Shown here piece by piece: positions 8,394 to 16,805 of a stretch of DNA of 33,947 nucleotides. How positions within the stretch are numbered: position 1 is the stretch's first letter; each line of letters opens with the position of its first letter. The notes beneath the pieces were generated by a model. That model was not told where the DNA came from. It did no database searches and saw nothing but the letters and a program-made list of their open reading frames with translations. Source of the stretch: Bacteroidales bacterium (lineage in GTDB: Bacteria > Bacteroidota > Bacteroidia > Bacteroidales > Muribaculaceae); assembly GCA_900766975.1 (NCBI GenBank), contig CAAFXO010000033.1:1-33947 (forward strand), in the 5' to 3' direction. The position numbers and the translations under genes are program-made.

Positions 8394-10487
8394 TTAACGG
8401 CGATTGCCCTTCTTCTGCTGCTCGCGGAGCATAGCCTGCTGCTGACGCTGCATCTCCTCGAGACGTGCCATAAAGCCCGATTTCTTCTTCGGCTTCTTGG
8501 CATTCTCTCGCATCTTTGCACGCACCTTATCCTCCTTGATGATAAAGCGGAAAGCGTAAGTCTGAATGATCGTGATCAGAAGCGACAAGAAATAATAATA
8601 AGAGAGACCCGAAGCATAATTATTGAAGAACACCATGAACATCACCGGCATCAGATACATCATCCACTTCATGCCCGGCATCGCGTTGCTCTGGTTCTGC
8701 ATGTTGAGATAGGTGTAGATGATGTTCGTGCCGGTCATCAGCAAGCAGAAGAGCGAGATGTGATTGCCGAAATATTTGGTGATCAGAGGTATATCGACAT
8801 TCCAAGAGATGATGGCATCAGGAGCCGAGAGGTCGTGAGCCCACAAGAAGCTCTCACCGCGCAGCTCGATGCATGAGGGGAAGAAAGAGAACATGGCGAA
8901 GAGCACCGGCATCTGGAGCAACATCGGCAAACATCCCGACATAGGGCTGGCTCCGGCCTGCGAATAGAGCGCCATCGTCTTCTGATTGCGAGTCAGAGCG
9001 TTCTCTGTGCCGGGATACTTCTCATTGATAGCCTTGATATCCGGAGCGAGTATGCGCATCACAGCCTGACTGCGATAAGACTTATAGGTCAAGGGGAAGA
9101 GGATCAACTTGATGAAGAGTGTCAGCAAGAGGATGATGATGCCATAATTGCCGATAAACTTACCCAAGAAGGTGAAGACCGGGATCACGATGCCGGTGTT
9201 GATCCAGCGGAAGATGTTCCATCCCAGCGGGATAAGACGAGTCATCTTCAGATCCTCGTCAGTGGCGATCTGATTGTCAAGATCAGAGAGCAGAGGATAG
9301 AGGTTCGGCCCGATGAAGAGGGAGAAATTGGCGGGATTCTCGGCATTCCAGTCATAATCGCTGCTTGATGCCGAAGTCGCATACTCCTTAAGATAGTCAT
9401 CCTCCTGCATCACCTTCGAATCGAAATCCGCAGTGTTGAAAGGCTTCTCAGCCACCATTACAGTAGAGAAGAACTGATTCTTAAAGCCGATCCACTTGAT
9501 CTTGGTCTTATGCTCTTCGCTATCATCCTTAGCCTCTTTGAGGTTCTCCACCTTGCCGCCGGCATATTTGAAATAGAGGGCAGAGTTACGCTCCTCGAAC
9601 ATGCGGCCCTTCTCCTGGCGATGCAGACGCTGATTCCAGGTAAAGCCGAGATTGCGATTGTTCGACTGCACCACCTGCGCCATATTCTTCTGCACCACGC
9701 GCATCTTCACGACATACGACTCGCCGCGAGGGAGAGTATACTCGATGCCCCAATACACATCGGGTGCCAACTTCAGCGCCATCAGCACGGTGCTGTCGTT
9801 GAGTTGCTCGGGGGTGAAATAGAGCTCGGAGGTTTCGATAGGTTGGGGGAGTGGCAACATGAAGTTGAACTGATTGTCCTTACCTTCGAACACTACCACA
9901 TTATGCACCGTCTTCTTCGTCTCGTCTGACGAATACTCCGACTCATACTTCTTCAGTTCGGCGCGCACCACCGATCCCGACTTGCTGTCGAGTTGGATCG
10001 AGAGGGCATCATTCTCAAGTTTGATCACTTGCGACGTGCCGCTCAGGAACTGGGCGAACTTGCCATACTTGCCGAGCGATGTCGAGGCATTGCGCACCAT
10101 CTCCACAGCCTGACGCTGTTCGGGCACTGACATCTTGTTCAAATCAGCCCTCTTTACATCGCTCCATGCCAACTTACGACCTCCTACGGTCACTGTGCCG
10201 GTGACCGAATCGCCGCGAAGTTGAAGATCGATATCGCCTTGACGGAGTGTGTAGATGCGGCTGCTATCGGCAGCCACCTCCACCTTGCCGTTGGCTGAAA
10301 TATTTTGTACCAGCCATTCCTGCTCAGTCGCGGTCAGTGAGTCGATGCCGGCTGCTGCTGCCACTTCGGCCTTCGTCTCCTTGCCTCCATCCTGGGCAGG
10401 TGTATTCTCCTGCTTGGGGGTCAGCCACATAAAGAGGGCAAACACCAAAAACATCAGCAAGAGGCCATTAAGGGTGTTTTTATCCAT
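8394..10487 (-). CDS. yidC: Membrane protein insertase YidC
   Basis: Inserts and folds inner-membrane proteins alone or with SecYEG. The 697-residue product starts with a signal-anchor (NTLNGLLLMFLVFALFMWL). A large periplasmic domain follows (about residues 60-440), then the conserved insertase core: GIIILLLTLFIKLILFPLTYKS, the MPVLFAMFSFF region and PGMKWMMYLMPVMFMVFF. The lysine- and arginine-rich tail fits ribosome contact. The protein is longer than E. coli YidC, as is common in Bacteroidetes. It lies 30 bases after pyrG and is likely co-transcribed with it. Confidence 0.97.
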   Translation of the reverse strand: MDKNTLNGLLLMFLVFALFMWLTPKQENTPAQDGGKETKAEVAAAAGIDSLTATEQEWLVQNISANGKVEVAADSSRIYTLRQGDIDLQLRGDSVTGTVTVGGRKLAWSDVKRADLNKMSVPEQRQAVEMVRNASTSLGKYGKFAQFLSGTSQVIKLENDALSIQLDSKSGSVVRAELKKYESEYSSDETKKTVHNVVVFEGKDNQFNFMLPLPQPIETSELYFTPEQLNDSTVLMALKLAPDVYWGIEYTLPRGESYVVKMRVVQKNMAQVVQSNNRNLGFTWNQRLHRQEKGRMFEERNSALYFKYAGGKVENLKEAKDDSEEHKTKIKWIGFKNQFFSTVMVAEKPFNTADFDSKVMQEDDYLKEYATSASSSDYDWNAENPANFSLFIGPNLYPLLSDLDNQIATDEDLKMTRLIPLGWNIFRWINTGIVIPVFTFLGKFIGNYGIIILLLTLFIKLILFPLTYKSYRSQAVMRILAPDIKAINEKYPGTENALTRNQKTMALYSQAGASPMSGCLPMLLQMPVLFAMFSFFPSCIELRGESFLWAHDLSAPDAIISWNVDIPLITKYFGNHISLFCLLMTGTNIIYTYLNMQNQSNAMPGMKWMMYLMPVMFMVFFNNYASGLSYYYFLSLLITIIQTYAFRFIIKEDKVRAKMRENAKKPKKKSGFMARLEEMQRQQQAMLREQQKKGNRR

Positions 10488-10517
10488 TTGTCTGAATGGT
10501 CTTTTTTTAAATTACTG

Positions 10518-12128
10518 TTATTTCTCTTTTGAGTAGTCGATAGCCGCCTTGACGAACGACAAGAAGATCGGGTTGGGATCCAAGACGGTCGATTGATACT
10601 CCGGGTGATACTGCGTGCCGATGAACCAGCGTTTCTCCGGGATTTCCACCACTTCCACCAAGTGAGTCTCAGGATTTTCGCCCACACACTTCATGCCTCC
10701 ATCCTCGAATTGCTGACGATAGTCATCATTGAACTCGAAGCGATGGCGATGGCGCTCGCTGATCATAGTGCGGCCGTATGCTTCGGCGGCACGTGAGCCC
10801 TCTCTGAGCACGCAATCGTATGCGCCGAGACGCATCGTGCCTCCCATGTTGGAGATCGACTTCTGCTCCTCCATCAAGTCGATGACATTATGGGGAGTCT
10901 TGGTGTCCATCTCAGTCGAATTGGCGTCGGTCAGGCCGAGCACATTGCGTGCAAACTCGATCACCATGCACTGCATGCCGAGACAGATACCGAAAGTGGG
11001 CACATCATGCTCGCGGCAATACTTCAGCGCCACGAACTTACCCTCGATGCCACGCTGGCCGAAGCCGGGGGCGATCACCACGCCATCCATCTCCCGGAGA
11101 CGCTCCTCCACATTGCCGTCGGTCAGCTTCTCTGAGTGAATATAGACGATATTGATCTTGCGATCGAGATATGTCGCAGCCTGCATAAGGCTCTCATTGA
11201 TCGACTTATAAGCATCTTGTAACTCGACATACTTGCCCACCAAGCCGATGTTCACCACCTCAGTGGCATTCGCCAACTTATGGAGGAACGTGTTCCAGCG
11301 CTCCATATTCGGTTCGGGAGTCGGATCGGCATCCATGAGTTTGATTACTATGTCATCGAGATGCTGATCGTGCATGCGCAGAGGCACTTGATAGATAGTG
11401 GGCTGGTCGATGCTTTGGATCACAGCCTCCGGAGCCACATTGCAGAAGAGTCCCACCTTGCGGAGCATCGATGCCGGAAGTTCCTTCTCAGTGCGGAGCA
11501 CCAACACATCGGGCTGGATTCCGACGCTCTGAAGCATCTTCACCGAGTGTTGAGTCGGCTTGGTCTTCAGCTCTTTTGCTGCCTTGAGATAGGGCACGTA
11601 GGTAAGGTGGATGAAGAGGGCATCGCGACCCAATTCCCATTTCAGCTGTCTCACAGCCTCCAAATAGGGTGTCGACTCGATATCGCCCACGGTGCCGCCG
11701 ATCTCGGTGATCACGAAGTCATAATCGCCGGTCTTGCCCAGAAGCTTGACATTGCGCTTGATTTCATCGGTGATGTGGGGGATGATCTGCACCGTCTTGC
11801 CGAGATAGTCGCCGCGGCGCTCCTTGTCGATCACTGTCTGATAGATGCGGCCGGTGGTCACATTGTTGGCGCGTGATGTCTTGATGTTGGTAAATCGCTC
11901 ATAGTGACCCAAGTCCAGATCCGCCTCGTGGCCGTCGGATGTGACATAGCACTCGCCATGCTCGTATGGGTTGAGTGTCCCCGGGTCGATATTGATATAG
12001 GGGTCAAACTTTTGGATGGTTACTCGGTAGCCTCGACTTAAGAGTAAGCGAGCCAACGAACTTGAGATAATGCCTTTGCCAAGTGAGGATACGACTCCTC
12101 CGGTCACGAAGATGTATTTGGTATTCAC
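10518..12128 (-). CDS. pyrG: CTP synthase
   Basis: Makes CTP from UTP, ATP and glutamine. The 536-residue protein has the N-terminal synthetase domain (KYIFVTGGVVSSLGKGI at the start, then the DPYINIDPGT and GGTVGDIES segments) and a C-terminal class-I glutamine amidotransferase domain. The latter has nucleophile C382 in FGICLGMQ and the H508/E510 pair in QYHPEYQ. The start codon is GTG, and the first residues match the conserved beginning of the family, so it is well placed. A good Bacteroidetes-type promoter lies about 100 bases upstream. Confidence 0.98.
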   Translation of the reverse strand: MNTKYIFVTGGVVSSLGKGIISSSLARLLLSRGYRVTIQKFDPYINIDPGTLNPYEHGECYVTSDGHEADLDLGHYERFTNIKTSRANNVTTGRIYQTVIDKERRGDYLGKTVQIIPHITDEIKRNVKLLGKTGDYDFVITEIGGTVGDIESTPYLEAVRQLKWELGRDALFIHLTYVPYLKAAKELKTKPTQHSVKMLQSVGIQPDVLVLRTEKELPASMLRKVGLFCNVAPEAVIQSIDQPTIYQVPLRMHDQHLDDIVIKLMDADPTPEPNMERWNTFLHKLANATEVVNIGLVGKYVELQDAYKSINESLMQAATYLDRKINIVYIHSEKLTDGNVEERLREMDGVVIAPGFGQRGIEGKFVALKYCREHDVPTFGICLGMQCMVIEFARNVLGLTDANSTEMDTKTPHNVIDLMEEQKSISNMGGTMRLGAYDCVLREGSRAAEAYGRTMISERHRHRFEFNDDYRQQFEDGGMKCVGENPETHLVEVVEIPEKRWFIGTQYHPEYQSTVLDPNPIFLSFVKAAIDYSKEK

Positions 12129-12226
12129 GTCTTGAATTATTTGTGTTTCAACATTTTATATGCCTGAAAGATCCATTTTGGCTTCCGATCCGCCTTGTCT
12201 CGTTTCAAACAAACAAAAATCTCGTG

Positions 12227-12258
12227 CAAATTTAGTCAGAAATCGGCTAATTCGCAAA
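12227..12258 (-). promoter_or_regulatory. Bacteroidetes-type promoter upstream of pyrG
   Basis: On the minus strand TTTG (12255-12258) is followed by 20 bases and then TAAATTTG (12227-12234). This fits the TTTG / TAnnTTTG pair known for the Bacteroidetes primary sigma factor. It gives a leader of about 95 bases before pyrG. The rest of the 157-base gap (12129-12285) shows no gene. Confidence 0.65.
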
Positions 12259-12285
12259 CTTATTTGCCTCTGCGGTCGGAATTTT

Positions 12286-13143
12286 TTATTTCGGGGCTTT
12301 AGAGTGCGCTCTTAATTGAAGACTTTTCTCTCGGAGCCATGCCGCTATTTCAGTGGCGCTTTCCCCCCTCTGCATGCGGCGTTCTATCTCTTGATGCGAT
12401 ATCGGAGTGCCGAAAATGACACGGAAATGCTTGCCGCGTGCTGCACAGAGTTCCGCCGGAAGCATTGCCTGCTCCAGATTTACCTTGATGCCCAAGCGCT
12501 TGCGCCATCGTGCCAGCCGATAGAAGCGCATTCGGTTGAGCCCTTCGAAATACATCGGCACGAAATCTCGTCCCGACGCCACCCCCTTCTGCACAAACGA
12601 TTTCTGCCACGTCAGGTCTTTGATCTCTCCATCAGGATGGAGTCGTGACACCAACCCTGCCGGGAACACCACCATCTGCCGTTCGGACTCGAAGGCGGCG
12701 TTGATGCTCTTCGCCGCCTCTCTCCCCTGCGACCCATATTTATTGATCGGCAGGAAGACATTGCGCAGTGGCACCACATTCATCAGCATATCATTGACCA
12801 GAAATCTGACTCCCTCATCGCCATAACGCTCTCCGAGGATCTTGATAAGTCCGATGCCATCCAATCCTCCCAAGGGATGGTTCGAGGCAAAGACATAGCG
12901 CTTCCCCTCCTCGAGATGCTCCATCCCCTCCACATCGAGCTTCAGCTCCATGAGCTCGTAAAGTCTTTTCGAGAATTCCGACCCCTCCAAGGGATAGGTG
13001 CGGTCAAGCATATCGTTGAGCTCATCTTGGTGGATGATCTTCTCCAAGCCGGTGATCAGCACGCCCGGGATCAGCCTCCTCATGCGGGGAGACATCCTGG
13101 CGCGCAAGATCTCATGCAGGTTGATATTGAGTTTCTGATACAT
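12286..13143 (-). CDS. Lysophospholipid acyltransferase (PlsC-like)
   Basis: A putative acyltransferase of the PlsC superfamily that would transfer a fatty acyl group to a glycerophosphate or amino-acid lipid acceptor at the cytoplasmic membrane. The key motif is SNHPLGGLD (H89, D95), a variant with five residues between His and Asp. FLPINKYG, VFPAGLVSR and FVPMYFEG represent the later acyltransferase blocks. I chose the ATG at 13143 because MYQKLNINLHEIL followed by KIIHQDELN looks like the family's N-terminus. A longer form from 13191 would overlap the obg stop by eight bases. The acceptor is unknown; related Bacteroidetes enzymes include those for glycine or ornithine lipids. Confidence 0.8.
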   Translation of the reverse strand: MYQKLNINLHEILRARMSPRMRRLIPGVLITGLEKIIHQDELNDMLDRTYPLEGSEFSKRLYELMELKLDVEGMEHLEEGKRYVFASNHPLGGLDGIGLIKILGERYGDEGVRFLVNDMLMNVVPLRNVFLPINKYGSQGREAAKSINAAFESERQMVVFPAGLVSRLHPDGEIKDLTWQKSFVQKGVASGRDFVPMYFEGLNRMRFYRLARWRKRLGIKVNLEQAMLPAELCAARGKHFRVIFGTPISHQEIERRMQRGESATEIAAWLREKSLQLRAHSKAPK

Positions 13144-13183
13144 AGAGCGAGTTTCTTCTACTTTTTCGTTGCGTAGCGAGCCG

Positions 13184-14353
13184 TCAGTCATTGACCGAAG
13201 ATTCTTCATCCCAGAACTCATCCTCCCAATCCTCGTCAGTCTCGAGCATATAGCCCTCATCCTCATCGTCGATTTGCTCGAAGATGAAGTTATCTTCCTC
13301 TTCGACGCGATGGCGCGGGTCGAGACGGCGGTGAGTGATATTGACAGTGGCGCGATTCTCTTCAGAGTTGATCTCGCGCCAGAGCAGGTCTTTGAGTTCG
13401 GTGAGTCCCTGTCCGGTTACGGCTGATATGAAGATGGTCGGTAGATCGGTGGGCAATGTCGCGGCGATCTCGTCGCGAAGTTCATCGTCGAGCATATCGC
13501 TCTTGGTTACAGCCAATACGCGACCCTTGTCGGAGAGTTCGGGGTTGAATTCCTTGAGTTCGCGGAGCAATATCTCATAATCTTTCTTGATATCATCGCT
13601 GTCTGCCGGCACCATAAAGAGGAGCACGGCATTGCGTTCGATATGACGCAGGAATCTCAGTCCGAGGCCCTTACCCTCCGAGGCCCCCTCGATGATGCCC
13701 GGGATATCTGCCATCACGAAAGAATTGCCATTGCGATATTCCACGATGCCAAGAGATGGCTCCATTGTGGTGAATGGATAGTCGGCGATCTTCGGTTTGG
13801 CGGCTGAAAGAGAGGAGAGCAGGGTAGACTTCCCGGCGTTGGGAAATCCGACAAGACCGACATCTCCGAGGAGCTTTAGTTCGAGTATCACACTCTTCTC
13901 GATGGCGGGTTGTCCCGGCTGTGCATAGCGAGGAGCGCGGTTGGTAGAGGTGGCGAAATGGCAATTGCCGAGTCCCCCTTTGCCTCCACGCAGCAACTTG
14001 ATCTCCTGGCCATCTTCGGTAATCTCGCAGAGGAAATCACCGGTTTCGGCATCGAAGACGGTGGTGCCCACCGGCACTTCGATGGTGCGATCCTCACCGT
14101 CGCGGCCATGACTGCGGTCGGCGCCGCCGCTCTCGCCGTCGGTGGCAAAGATGTGTCGCTGATAGCGAAGCGATAAGAGTGTCCATAAGTGACGATTGCC
14201 TCGCAATATAATATGCCCGCCGCGGCCTCCATCGCCCCCATCAGGTCCCCCCTTGGGGATATACTTGGCGCGATGATAATGACGACTCCCGGCGCCACCC
14301 TTGCCGCTCCGACATAATATCTTTACATAGTCTATAAAATTCGATTCTGCCAT
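13184..14353 (-). CDS. obg: GTPase Obg/CgtA
   Basis: Essential GTPase in large-ribosomal-subunit maturation and stress response. The 389-residue protein begins with the glycine-rich Obg domain (GKGGAGSRHYHR, GGPDGGDGGRGG, GGKGGLGNCHF). The G domain follows, with P-loop GFPNAGKS near residue 166, TTMEPSLGIV as switch I, DIPGIIEGASEGKGLG as switch II, and TKSD. The tail is strongly acidic (runs of E and D) and there is no OCT domain, as is usual in this phylum. Confidence 0.97.
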   Translation of the reverse strand: MAESNFIDYVKILCRSGKGGAGSRHYHRAKYIPKGGPDGGDGGRGGHIILRGNRHLWTLLSLRYQRHIFATDGESGGADRSHGRDGEDRTIEVPVGTTVFDAETGDFLCEITEDGQEIKLLRGGKGGLGNCHFATSTNRAPRYAQPGQPAIEKSVILELKLLGDVGLVGFPNAGKSTLLSSLSAAKPKIADYPFTTMEPSLGIVEYRNGNSFVMADIPGIIEGASEGKGLGLRFLRHIERNAVLLFMVPADSDDIKKDYEILLRELKEFNPELSDKGRVLAVTKSDMLDDELRDEIAATLPTDLPTIFISAVTGQGLTELKDLLWREINSEENRATVNITHRRLDPRHRVEEEDNFIFEQIDDEDEGYMLETDEDWEDEFWDEESSVND

Positions 14354-14404
14354 TGTTCTTCGGGTTTTGTTGAGTTGTGCGATGATTATCCTCCGAGATC
14401 CCTC

Positions 14405-15310
14405 CTAACGGGGCATATCATCTTTGTTATATAGATTGAGTGTCTGTTGTAATTCCGTTTTCACCATGCTCACCAATTCGGGTGGCTCCACCACTTTGAC
14501 CGACGATCCGTAACTCAGAAGTTCATGCACCAGTTCATAGTTCAGTTTCAGTCGATAGGTGAAGATTGAATATGAGTCGGTGATCTCCTCTTGCTGAGTG
14601 GAGTGGAAGGGGAGTGCTCTGAAATACTTGGCGCGTGTCGGGGAGGTGATGATACGCACACGCTTCACTTCCCCCTTGGAGTCGGTGATGCCGATAAGAT
14701 GGGCAAAGAAATCATCGGGGGTGATGTCAGGCATTTCGAAATGCCGATTCAAGATATTGAGCGACTTGACGCGATCCAGAGCGTATGTGCGGATATCCTT
14801 GCTCTTCTCCTTATACCCGATCATATACCAGCGTTGCTTATATCGCTTCACGAAATAGGGGTGAAACGTGATATTCTCCTCGAGGCGGGTTCGTGAGAAG
14901 CCTGCGTAAGAGAACTTAACCTTCGATGCAGTGCTGATGGCGCTGAGCACTCGCGGCAGATATTCTCGCGATGAGGGCACATCCTCCACCGAGACGCGCT
15001 CTGCCGGGATCATAGACTCGGTCATCGCATTGTTGGTGGCGTATGTCTCAAGCACCCAGTTGGTAAAGGCCAGGTTGCGCTTCCCCTGCCCCGGGTCGAT
15101 GTAATATTTGCCGTAATTGTCGCAGAGTATGTCGATATGAAAACTCTCCTCTATCCCTCGCCGATAGTAGAAGAAGGTGCGCTCCGGCAGTGGATCCCCG
15201 TTGCTATAGGGCGACAATCGCCAGAGATCGTTGATCTCTTCGCGCGACAACCGCTCATAGCGTGTCAGAGTGTCGATCAGCCAGATGTATTTATTCATCA
15301 ACTCTTTCAT
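14405..15310 (-). CDS. WYL-domain transcriptional regulator
   Basis: A 301-residue cytoplasmic protein with a winged-helix-like N-terminal region (MNKYIWLIDTLTRYERLSREEI and the ERTFFYYRRGIEE segment). A WYL domain follows at about residues 120-205, where the signature appears as RWYMIGY. A C-terminal extension (HELLSYGSSVKVVEPPELV) is typical of WCX-containing WYL regulators. WYL domains are thought to bind ligands such as nucleic acid or nucleotides and are frequent in stress and defence regulation. The first ATG at 15310 is used; ATG 15298 (MNKYIW) is equally plausible. No defence genes are adjacent, and the target is unknown. Confidence 0.85.
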   Translation of the reverse strand: MKELMNKYIWLIDTLTRYERLSREEINDLWRLSPYSNGDPLPERTFFYYRRGIEESFHIDILCDNYGKYYIDPGQGKRNLAFTNWVLETYATNNAMTESMIPAERVSVEDVPSSREYLPRVLSAISTASKVKFSYAGFSRTRLEENITFHPYFVKRYKQRWYMIGYKEKSKDIRTYALDRVKSLNILNRHFEMPDITPDDFFAHLIGITDSKGEVKRVRIITSPTRAKYFRALPFHSTQQEEITDSYSIFTYRLKLNYELVHELLSYGSSVKVVEPPELVSMVKTELQQTLNLYNKDDMPR

Positions 15311-15460
15311 CTCTACGCCAAAAAATTTTTTGATACTTCAGAACAATTTATCTCACACCCTTGTTATATGTATACGTAACAAGAAATGAAATAATCCATT
15401 TTAGATACTCATATTGCGATAAGCGTTCTGAAGAAGTTGTTATTGTTGTTTTAAATTTAG

Positions 15461-15492
15461 GAAATCAGGTCGACGTGAGTCGACCTGATTTC
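15461..15492. terminator. Perfect 14-bp hairpin downstream of rfbB
   Basis: GAAATCAGGTCGAC (15461-15474) and GTCGACCTGATTTC (15479-15492) form a perfect stem with a four-base loop. T-rich sequence (TATTTTTT) follows on the plus strand, and TAAATTTAAAAC on the minus strand. It lies about 75 bases beyond the rfbB stop and fits a terminator, possibly bidirectional. The rest of the 256-base gap 15311-15566 shows no gene. Confidence 0.65.
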
Positions 15493-15566
15493 TATTTTTT
15501 CTCCTGTCGGAGTGTGTCGAACATTCTCTCCGACATTGTCTTGGATGCTTGCCGAAACTTTCGCGA

Positions 15567-16700
15567 TCAGCGATTGCCATACATATTGTCGTAATACTTC
15601 TCGTAGTCGCCCGAGGTGATATTGTCGACCCATTCCTGATTGTCGAGGTACCAGCGGACGGTCTTCTCGATACCCTCTTCGAATTGCAGGCTTGGCTCCC
15701 AGCCCAGTTCGCGTTGCAATTTGCGAGAGTCGATGGCATAGCGCATATCGTGTCCCTTACGGTCGGTGACGAAGGTGATCAATTCGTCGGAATATCCCTC
15801 CGGATTGCCCAGAAGGCGATCGACAGTCTTGATAATAACGCGGATCAAGTCGATGTTCTTCCACTCGTTGAAGCCACCGATATTATAGGTGTCAGCCACC
15901 TTGCCCTGATGGAAGATCAAGTCAATGGCGCGAGCATGGTCTTCGACATAGAGCCAGTCGCGCACATTCTCTCCCTTGCCATAGACCGGCAGAGGCTTGC
16001 GCTTGCGGATATTGTTGATGAAGAGGGGGATCAACTTCTCGGGGAATTGATATGGACCATAATTGTTCGAGCAGTTGGTCACCAGGGTGGGCATGCCGTA
16101 AGTGTCGTGATAGGCGCGCACGAAGTGGTCGCTCGAGGCTTTGGAGGCGGAATAGGGGGAGTGGGGAGCATATTTGGTGGTCTCCAAGAAGAACTCACGC
16201 CCGAATGCCAAGTGATGTTCGCTCGATGAGGCGGTGGTGGTGAAGGGAGACTCTACTCCCTGAGGGTCGGTGAGTTCCAATGCTCCATACACTTCGTCGG
16301 TCGAGATGTGATAGAAGAGTTTCCCTTCATACTTCTCGGGGAGGCTCTCCCAGTATACTTTGGCAGCCTGTAGCAATGAGAGTGTGCCCATCACATTGGT
16401 GCGTGCGAATGTGAAGGGGTCGAGGATCGAGCGGTCAACATGGCTCTCTGCCGCAAGATGGATCACTCCATCTATCTTGTGCTCTCTTATCACTTCGCAC
16501 ATCTTCTCGTAGTCGCATATGTCTGCGCGTACGAAGGTATAGTTGGGCTTTTGCTCGATGTCTTTAAGGTTGGCAAGATTGCCCGCGTAGGTGAGCTTGT
16601 CGAGATTTACGATCTTGTAATCGGGATATTTGTTGACAAATAGTCTTACCACATGCGATCCGATGAAACCGGCACCTCCGGTGATGAGGATATTTCTCAT
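15567..16700 (-). CDS. rfbB: dTDP-glucose 4,6-dehydratase
   Basis: Converts dTDP-glucose to dTDP-4-keto-6-deoxyglucose, the branch point to dTDP-rhamnose and related sugars of surface glycans. A short-chain dehydrogenase (extended) of 377 residues. The NAD-binding GGAGFIGSH is at residues 8-16, TDEVYG at about 133-138, and catalytic Y183-x3-K187 in PYSASKASSDH. NNYGPYQFPEKLIP and the VRDWLYVEDHARA segment are diagnostic of RmlB. No rmlA, rmlC or rmlD is next to it, so the rest of the pathway must be elsewhere. Confidence 0.96.
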   Translation of the reverse strand: MRNILITGGAGFIGSHVVRLFVNKYPDYKIVNLDKLTYAGNLANLKDIEQKPNYTFVRADICDYEKMCEVIREHKIDGVIHLAAESHVDRSILDPFTFARTNVMGTLSLLQAAKVYWESLPEKYEGKLFYHISTDEVYGALELTDPQGVESPFTTTASSSEHHLAFGREFFLETTKYAPHSPYSASKASSDHFVRAYHDTYGMPTLVTNCSNNYGPYQFPEKLIPLFINNIRKRKPLPVYGKGENVRDWLYVEDHARAIDLIFHQGKVADTYNIGGFNEWKNIDLIRVIIKTVDRLLGNPEGYSDELITFVTDRKGHDMRYAIDSRKLQRELGWEPSLQFEEGIEKTVRWYLDNQEWVDNITSGDYEKYYDNMYGNR

Positions 16701-16740
16701 TTCTTTTTATGTTTTAGTTGGTGATTACCCTTTTTTACTA

Positions 16741-16784
16741 TTATTACGCGATAACTGCAATTTTATTGCATTATCGCGTAATAA
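16741..16784. terminator. Long hairpin between the porin-like gene and rfbB
   Basis: TTATTACGCGATAA (16741-16754) pairs perfectly with TTATCGCGTAATAA (16771-16784). Inside it TGCAAT pairs with ATTGCA across a three-base loop, with one unpaired C, giving a stem of about 20 bp. It follows the stop of the porin-like gene and precedes rfbB. There is no U-tract on the minus strand, so it may act as a terminator, a processing signal or an operator. Confidence 0.5.
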
Positions 16785-16805
16785 TTATCTGTCTAATTGA
16801 ATCTG

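Noticed and set aside
13144..13266. Longer acyltransferase form beginning at 13266 inside obg
   Set aside because: It overlaps the acidic tail of obg by over 80 bases and the added residues match no family feature.
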